Assembly (NCBI GenBank): GCA_964590515.1
Contig: CAZPZD010000034.1
Span: 1-27,680, forward strand
Source: JADFRG01 sp964590515
GTDB taxonomy: Bacteria > Chloroflexota > Anaerolineae > Anaerolineales > E44-bin32
Direction: 5' to 3'
Length of the DNA: 27,680 nt
In this document: piece after piece, positions 24,311 through 27,680 of the stretch
How positions within the stretch are numbered: position 1 is the first letter of the stretch
Layout of the letters: every line of letters begins with the position of its first letter
Program-made: the position numbers and the translations under genes
The notes under the pieces: generated by a model
What the model saw: the letters and a program-made list of their open reading frames with translations, nothing else
What the model was told of the DNA's origin: nothing
Databases searched by the model: none

Positions 24311-24709
24311 ATGCAAGCAACAATTGCGAAGTGGCAGGCCGGCACAAAGCGCCTCAGGGCTGCGACATACGCGCTTTACCTCGCCTACCGGGATCCGCGA
24401 GTTCCTTGGTATGCGAAGGTGTTTGCAGCTCTCGTAGTTGGTTATGCTTTCAGTCCAATTGACCTAATCCCAGATTTCATCCCAGTGCTTGGGTACTTGG
24501 ATGATCTGATCCTGGTGCCCGCAGGGGTGGCGATTGCACTTCGGATGATTCCCCCGCTCGTGATGGAAGAGGCGCAGGCGCGAGCCCAGATCATGATGGA
24601 CGGTGGTACACCGGTCAATCGGTATGCAGCGGTCGTAGTCGTATCTATCTGGCTGGCAATTGCCATTGTCGGCATCGCAGTCATGGTTCGGGTGGTTGGC
24701 GCCAGCTAA
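24311..24709 (+). CDS. Cassette 1: YkvA-like DUF1232 membrane protein
   Basis: A 132-residue protein of the DUF1232/YkvA family. The hallmark AYRDPRVPWYAKVFAALVVG and SPIDLIPDFIPVLGYLDDLI are both seen. A C-terminal hydrophobic segment (about 107-130) suggests membrane anchoring in addition to the hydrophobic core. The family has no firmly established function. Start ATG 24311 lies 36 nt into the cassette. The TAA stop falls inside the R'' box of attC1 (AGCTAAC), a typical compact cassette layout. Confidence 0.9.
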   Translation: MQATIAKWQAGTKRLRAATYALYLAYRDPRVPWYAKVFAALVVGYAFSPIDLIPDFIPVLGYLDDLILVPAGVAIALRMIPPLVMEEAQARAQIMMDGGTPVNRYAAVVVVSIWLAIAIVGIAVMVRVVGAS

Positions 24710-24737
24710 CCACTCGCCGAGCTCGAGGCCGTTAGGC
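24704..24737 (+). repeat. attC1, stem-less cassette end
   Basis: R'' AGCTAAC (24704-24710) and R' GTTAGGC (24731-24737). R'' is complementary to the first cassette's own start GTTAGCT, and the match extends to 15 bases (24274-24288 against 24696-24710). The inner sequence equals the two outer parts of attC2 (CTAACCACTCGCCG and GAGCTCGAGGCCGTTAGGCG) with about 56 bases of the central stem-loop missing. Confidence 0.75.
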
Positions 24738-24753
24738 GTGCAGGAGATCGGGA

Positions 24754-25107
24754 ATGCCCGTGGATCAGAAGGTAGACTATATCGAATTTCCTGCCCGAGA
24801 CCTCGAGTCGGTTAAGTCCTTCTACGAAAGAGTGTTTGGCTGGTCATTCACAGACTACGGCACTGAGTACAAAGCATTTACTGATGGAAAGATCGATGGT
24901 GGCTTCTACAAAGCAGAGAAGAAGTCGTCGACTGAGCAGGGCTCAGCATTGGTCATTATCTTCGCCATCGATCTGGAAAAGACCAAAGACTCTGTGATTG
25001 CTGGCGGTGGAGAAGTCGTCAAGGATATCTTCGCATTTCCAGGAGGCCGACGATTCCATTTCACCGACCCCAACGGCAATGAATTGGCCGTTTGGTCAGA
25101 CCAGTAA
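24754..25107 (+). CDS. Cassette 2: VOC/glyoxalase-fold protein
   Basis: A 117-residue single vicinal-oxygen-chelate domain protein. It opens VDYIEFPARDLESVKSFYERVFGWSF and ends GGRRFHFTDPNGNELAVWSDQ, the typical paired beta-alpha-beta-beta-beta modules. Metal-ligand positions are partly visible (Glu in the first strand, Glu of GNELAVW). Family members range from glyoxalases and dioxygenases to antibiotic-binding proteins; no resistance role can be claimed here. AGGAGA at 24742-24747 serves ATG 24754, 22 nt into the cassette. VOC proteins are frequent cargo of integron cassettes. Confidence 0.92.
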   Translation: MPVDQKVDYIEFPARDLESVKSFYERVFGWSFTDYGTEYKAFTDGKIDGGFYKAEKKSSTEQGSALVIIFAIDLEKTKDSVIAGGGEVVKDIFAFPGGRRFHFTDPNGNELAVWSDQ

Positions 25108-25122
25108 CGCAGGTGGCTGTAC

Positions 25123-25212
25123 GCCTAACCACTCGCCGCAGCGGTCCCGGCCTGTGCGCAATCTTAGGTCGATAATGGGCTTGCCGGGCCGCTGAGCTCG
25201 AGGCCGTTAGGC
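25123..25212 (+). repeat. attC2, complete 90-bp attC site
   Basis: R'' GCCTAAC (25123-25129) and R' GTTAGGC (25206-25212) are perfectly complementary. Between them CAGCGG-T-CCCGGC pairs with GCCGGGCCGCTG leaving one extrahelical base, as in the L'' and L' arms of attC sites. The loop holds about 28 bases. The CTCG/CGAG spacer parts resemble the unpaired central spacer. Cleavage is expected between G 25206 and T 25207. Confidence 0.82.
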
Positions 25213-25247
25213 GGCGCAGTGCAGTTTGATACTCGAGGGGCCTTGAT

Positions 25248-25391
25248 ATGAAGTTGGTGTCTGTCAACTGTACAGAGAAGCGAAACGACCTCTCCCATTC
25301 TATGATGGAGACGTCGAACTCCACGTTGATCCTGAGCGCGAACTCCCAAACTCCCCTCATTCCTCTTCCACGCCGCGATGGCAATTCATAG
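25248..25391 (+). CDS. Cassette 3: possible small leader ORF (47 codons)
   Basis: A 47-residue frame with GAGGGG 8 nt ahead of its ATG (begins MKLVSVNCTEKRND). It overlaps the start of the DUF1211 gene, which has no ribosome-binding site of its own. The stop TAG lies 11 nt past the ATG at 25378, so the small frame could deliver ribosomes to the main gene. Coding character is uncertain and no family is recognised. Confidence 0.35.
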   Translation: MKLVSVNCTEKRNDLSHSMMETSNSTLILSANSQTPLIPLPRRDGNS

Positions 25392-26046
25392 CCCACATAT
25401 GGCACAGGCAACCACCAATTCCCGGTTAGAAACGTTTTGTGATGGGGTGTTTGCGATAGCCCTAACCCTATTGATCTTGGACATCAAGACACCTGTAGCA
25501 GAAGCTGTTCATACTTCAGAAGACCTATGGCGCTCGCTTGGACATCTACTACCGTCCCTGATGGCATTTCTCTTGAGCTTTGGGATTATTCTCATTACCT
25601 GGGTGAATCATCATGCCATCATGAAATTGGTTGACAAGTCGACTCCTCCATTCATTTATGCAAATGGTTTCTTGCTGCTCACCATCGTAATACTGCCATT
25701 TGCTACTGCACTGCTGGCTGAATTTGCATTCACTGAAGCAGCAGCCCCGGCAGTAGTCATCTACAGCTTCGTCAATTTGCTCGGAAATATTGGCTGGTTG
25801 CTGGTCGCGAGTGCCGCTCTTCAGCCTCAACCGCTGACAAGAAGTGAGGCTGCAAGAGAAGCGATGGAAAGGAGTCTCAAGCAGGGCAGATTTGCATTTG
25901 TCATATATCTCGCATGCACTGTTCTGGCTTTCTGGTTTCCACTCACCATTGCCTTGACTCTCACCCTCATATACATCATCTGGCTGATCTTTGGAGTGAG
26001 AGACATGAAGGAGAAGGTACGCTTCCCCTCGAAGGGCACTTCGTAA
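25378..26046 (+). CDS. Cassette 3: TMEM175-like DUF1211 channel protein
   Basis: A 222-residue membrane protein of the DUF1211/TMEM175 family, whose bacterial members form potassium-permeable channels as tetramers. Six hydrophobic segments are visible, near residues 18-36, 55-75, 90-115, 120-145, 168-190 and 190-208. The first contains RLETFCDGVFAIALTLLILDIK; the family's signature FSD reads FCD here. A second start at ATG 25399 (MAQATTNSRLETF) is possible; neither has a ribosome-binding site. The gene is visibly AT-richer than the chromosomal part of the window, in line with foreign origin. Its attC follows 60 nt after the stop. Confidence 0.88.
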   Translation: MAIHSPHMAQATTNSRLETFCDGVFAIALTLLILDIKTPVAEAVHTSEDLWRSLGHLLPSLMAFLLSFGIILITWVNHHAIMKLVDKSTPPFIYANGFLLLTIVILPFATALLAEFAFTEAAAPAVVIYSFVNLLGNIGWLLVASAALQPQPLTRSEAAREAMERSLKQGRFAFVIYLACTVLAFWFPLTIALTLTLIYIIWLIFGVRDMKEKVRFPSKGTS

Positions 26047-26106
26047 GTTCGACTTGCGAATCGCCCAATGAGGGTCTGGTGGATGCGGTGTCGCCACATT
26101 ACCGCC

Positions 26107-26211
26107 GTCCAACTTGCGCTTGAAGCTGACGATCCGCCCGCTGGACATCAGTGTGCCTCCGCTGCGGCGTGCCGCAGGCGCGGCAGGGTGCTCCACCGCT
26201 ATCCGTTAGGC
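26107..26211 (+). repeat. attC3, cassette end with degenerate R box
   Basis: R'' GTCCAAC (26107-26113) fits RYYYAAC; R' GTTAGGC (26205-26211). GCCGTCCAAC is complementary at 8 of 10 bases to the cassette's own start GTTAGGCGGC (25206-25215). The interior contains a 7-bp hairpin CTGCGGC-GT-GCCGCAG and a weaker pairing of GCGCTTGAAGC with the 3' part. The pairing is less regular than in attC2. Confidence 0.62.
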
Positions 26212-26266
26212 GGCGTGCCGAGCAGGGCAGCCAGACCAGCGAATCGCAAACAGGAGGAGCTTGCGA

Positions 26267-27361
26267 ATGCCAGCACGAACTCAGACATTGAAGAAGCCAG
26301 CGAAGCTCGAAACCGGCGTGCCCCCCTACCCCGCCAGTTGGGTTGATCAGCTCTTCGCATGGATCGAGCGCCTTCCGTTCCCTTCATGGCTGTTCTATCT
26401 CGTCATCGTCCTTACGATAGCGCTCCTCGGCCATATCGTGCGCTGGTTGGACGGGTCACTTTCGCCGGGTTCATTTCAAATCGCCCGCCTCGCCGAGGCT
26501 CTCGTCCCCGTCTGGTTTCTGGCCCTGATTCAATACTTGAATTCCGCCTCTCGAAGAGCGCTTGCCACCTTTAGACCTGCCCTGCAGGCGAGCGACCAGG
26601 AATACACGCGACTCGAATACATTCTCACCACAATTTCCAGGCGGGCCGGCATCCTCGCGGTCCTCGTTGGCACCCTTCTCGGAATCTCAACCGTCTACTC
26701 AGGGCCGGCAGCCTGGGGCTTGTCCGCTAATACTTCCATCGGCACCACGGCCCTCGTCGTCCTGCTCGCCTCGGCGGTCAATGTCGGCGCCCTTCTTTGG
26801 CTTATACACACCATCCGGCAGTTGCGAACTGTTGATCGTATCCATCGCATGGCCACCAACCTGAGCCTCTTCCACAGGGAACCTCACTACGCGTTCTCCT
26901 CACTCACTCTGCGAACAGCAATCGGTGCACTGTTGATCATTTACTACTACTTCTTCCTAGCGTTCTACCTAGACGTCTGGGGACAACAAGCTAACCTCAC
27001 CGCCATCGACGCGGCAGGCATTGGCTTGACGATCGCGACCGCCTTGGCCGCCTTCATCCTGCCCTTGTCCTCCATGCACCGTCGCCTCGTCGAGGAGAAA
27101 GGCCGACTCGTTGCTGAAGCAGATGAGCGATACTCCGCAATCGTCGATAGATTCAACCGCGAGTTCGACCGCGCCAGATTCAAAGACCTCGAATCCACAT
27201 CACGCGCGATCGCCAGCCTCACCAGCCAGCGAGACGCTCTGGCAAGGATTACCACATGGCCATGGAGGCCAGAGACCCTCAGATCTCTCCTTAGCACTAT
27301 GGCCCTTCCCGTCCTACTATATGTCGCCAACCGCCTAGTCGGACGTTTTCTCGGGGTCTGA
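26267..27361 (+). CDS. Cassette 4: unknown multi-pass membrane protein
   Basis: Not recognised. A 364-residue protein with a short basic N-terminus and about seven hydrophobic segments. These fall near 38-58, 75-90, 128-148, 158-180, 215-240, 250-275 and at the C-terminal end (SLLSTMALPVLLYVANRLVG). Between the sixth and the last lies a charged, probably helical cytoplasmic stretch (RLVEEKGRLVAEADERYSAI onward). AGGAGG at 26252-26257 supports ATG 26267; a TTG two codons earlier is less likely. It is the largest cassette gene here, and lies 61 nt into its cassette. No enzymatic motif seen. Confidence 0.8.
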   Translation: MPARTQTLKKPAKLETGVPPYPASWVDQLFAWIERLPFPSWLFYLVIVLTIALLGHIVRWLDGSLSPGSFQIARLAEALVPVWFLALIQYLNSASRRALATFRPALQASDQEYTRLEYILTTISRRAGILAVLVGTLLGISTVYSGPAAWGLSANTSIGTTALVVLLASAVNVGALLWLIHTIRQLRTVDRIHRMATNLSLFHREPHYAFSSLTLRTAIGALLIIYYYFFLAFYLDVWGQQANLTAIDAAGIGLTIATALAAFILPLSSMHRRLVEEKGRLVAEADERYSAIVDRFNREFDRARFKDLESTSRAIASLTSQRDALARITTWPWRPETLRSLLSTMALPVLLYVANRLVGRFLGV

Positions 27362-27370
27362 GCTCACGCC

Positions 27371-27401
27371 GCCCAACAACTCACTGGAGCCGACTCGGCT
27401 C
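27371..27401 (+). repeat. attC4, partial: R'' box and stem without recognisable R'
   Basis: GCCCAAC (27371-27377) fits RYYYAAC. CACGCCGCCCAAC (27365-27377) is complementary at 12 of 13 bases to the start of cassette 4 (26205-26217). A perfect stem GAGCCGA-C-TCGGCTC follows (27387-27401). No GTTRRRY box is present before the next gene, so the 3' half looks decayed or replaced. Confidence 0.55.
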
Positions 27402-27423
27402 GCGAGCAGCAACAGGGAATTCA

Positions 27424-27680
27424 ATGGACATCGACTCGTTCTGGGAATATGCGGACCCCGCCTCCAGCGAAGGGCGATTTCGCAGTGCGTTGAGTTCAGC
27501 CCAACGCGATGAGCGTCTAGAGCTTCTCACTCAGATTGCTCGGTCTTACGGGCTGCGCCAACGCTTCGCGGAGGCCCACGAACTCCTAAACGAGGTCGAG
27601 AAGGAACTTGCCGACGCCGGCCCACGACCTCGCATTCGGTATTTGCTCGAGCGGGGGCGAACGCACAATTCCGGAGGCGA
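27424..27680 (+). CDS. TPR-like soluble protein, cut by right window edge
   Basis: The first 85 residues of an open frame starting ATG 27424 (MDIDSFWEYADPASSEGRF). The sequence is helical and rich in the spacing of tetratricopeptide-like repeats: ERLELLTQIARSYGLRQRFAEAHELLNEVEKEL, then RPRIRYLLERGRTHNSGG. A TPR or TPR-like solenoid is therefore likely, acting through protein binding. It lies just after the decayed attC4, so it is either a fifth cassette with a lost boundary or the first gene to the right of the array. AACAGGGA is a weak ribosome-binding site. Confidence 0.72.
   Translation, partial: MDIDSFWEYADPASSEGRFRSALSSAQRDERLELLTQIARSYGLRQRFAEAHELLNEVEKELADAGPRPRIRYLLERGRTHNSGG

Larger units (their letters stand above)
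24275..27680 (+). mobile_element. Integron-type gene-cassette array without visible integrase
   Basis: Cassettes as delimited by G|TT cleavage points: 24275-24731, 24732-25206, 25207-26205, and 26206 to beyond 27377. Each holds one main plus-strand gene close to the 5' end and an attC-like site at the 3' end. The start of every cassette is complementary to the R'' box at its own end: 15/15, 12/13, 8/10 and 12/13 bases, as expected if each attC was formed in a circular cassette. By the usual orientation an integrase would lie to the left, where the pyr operon is found. The array continues past the right edge or ends near 27400. Confidence 0.8.

Noticed and set aside
24754..25107. Calling the VOC protein an antibiotic-resistance determinant because it is on a cassette
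   Set aside because: Single VOC domains have many roles, and nothing in the sequence points to fosfomycin, bleomycin or other drug binding.
24704..27401. Insertion-sequence or MITE terminal repeats as explanation for the GTTAGGC copies
   Set aside because: The repeats are not a single element's ends. They occur once per gene, point the same way, have variable length, and each pairs with its own cassette start, as attC sites do. No transposase or target duplication is seen.
1..27680. CRISPR arrays, tRNA or rRNA genes
   Set aside because: No regularly spaced direct repeats and no cloverleaf or rRNA sequence were seen on either strand.

Overview
The window is GC-rich bacterial chromosome with short intergenic gaps, several GTG starts and frequent 4-base stop/start overlaps. 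The gene content (CAD-like dihydroorotase, fused PyrF-PyrE, COG4586/4587/3694-type ABC exporter, MutS2, YCF48-type lipoprotein, M3 oligoendopeptidase) fits a Chloroflexota (Anaerolineae-like) genome. That placement is inferred from gene content, not from a marker gene. A run of exactly 100 N marks a scaffold join, so this is probably a draft or metagenome assembly.

Layout. (1) 1-2992, minus strand: a GAF-SpoIIE/PP2C phosphatase translationally coupled to a Ser/Thr kinase-AAA ATPase that runs off the left edge. (2) 2990-3060: a divergent promoter region with overlapping -10 boxes and a perfect 10+10 bp palindrome. (3) 3059-8015, plus strand: a fused alpha-beta 2-oxoacid dehydrogenase E1, an M3 oligoendopeptidase broken by the assembly gap, and a seven-Asp-box lipoprotein. 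(4) 8209-10777: a three-gene ABC-2 exporter operon. (5) 10838-17383: a closely spaced run of an alpha/beta-hydrolase/acyl-CoA-synthetase fusion, a polysaccharide-deacetylase lipoprotein, mutS2, a small membrane protein and a tag-type glycosylase, then gdhA and a PspC protein (17453-18949). (6) 18933-20256: an ArsR repressor with two SRPBCC proteins. Matching operators sit on the arsR start codon and on the second SRPBCC promoter. (7) 20300-24104: a pyrimidine operon (pyrC, pyrB, pyrFE) behind a strong promoter, a leader ORF and an intrinsic terminator, i.e. an attenuator. (8) 24275 to the right edge: integron-type gene cassettes.

The most notable feature is region 8. Four successive G|TTRRRY-type boundaries delimit single-gene cassettes: YkvA/DUF1232, VOC, TMEM175-like DUF1211, and an unknown membrane protein. 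A partial TPR-like gene follows. In every cassette the first bases are complementary to the R'' box near its own 3' end (15/15, 12/13, 8/10 and 12/13 bases). This is the signature of attC sites that formed in circular cassettes. No integrase is visible, and the array directly follows the housekeeping pyr operon, so within this window it looks like an integrase-less attC cluster (CALIN). The cargo is visibly less GC-rich than the flank in the DUF1211 cassette.

Regulatory reading suggests short or absent 5' leaders at the E1 and arsR promoters, an autoregulated ArsR circuit, and attenuation of pyrimidine synthesis.
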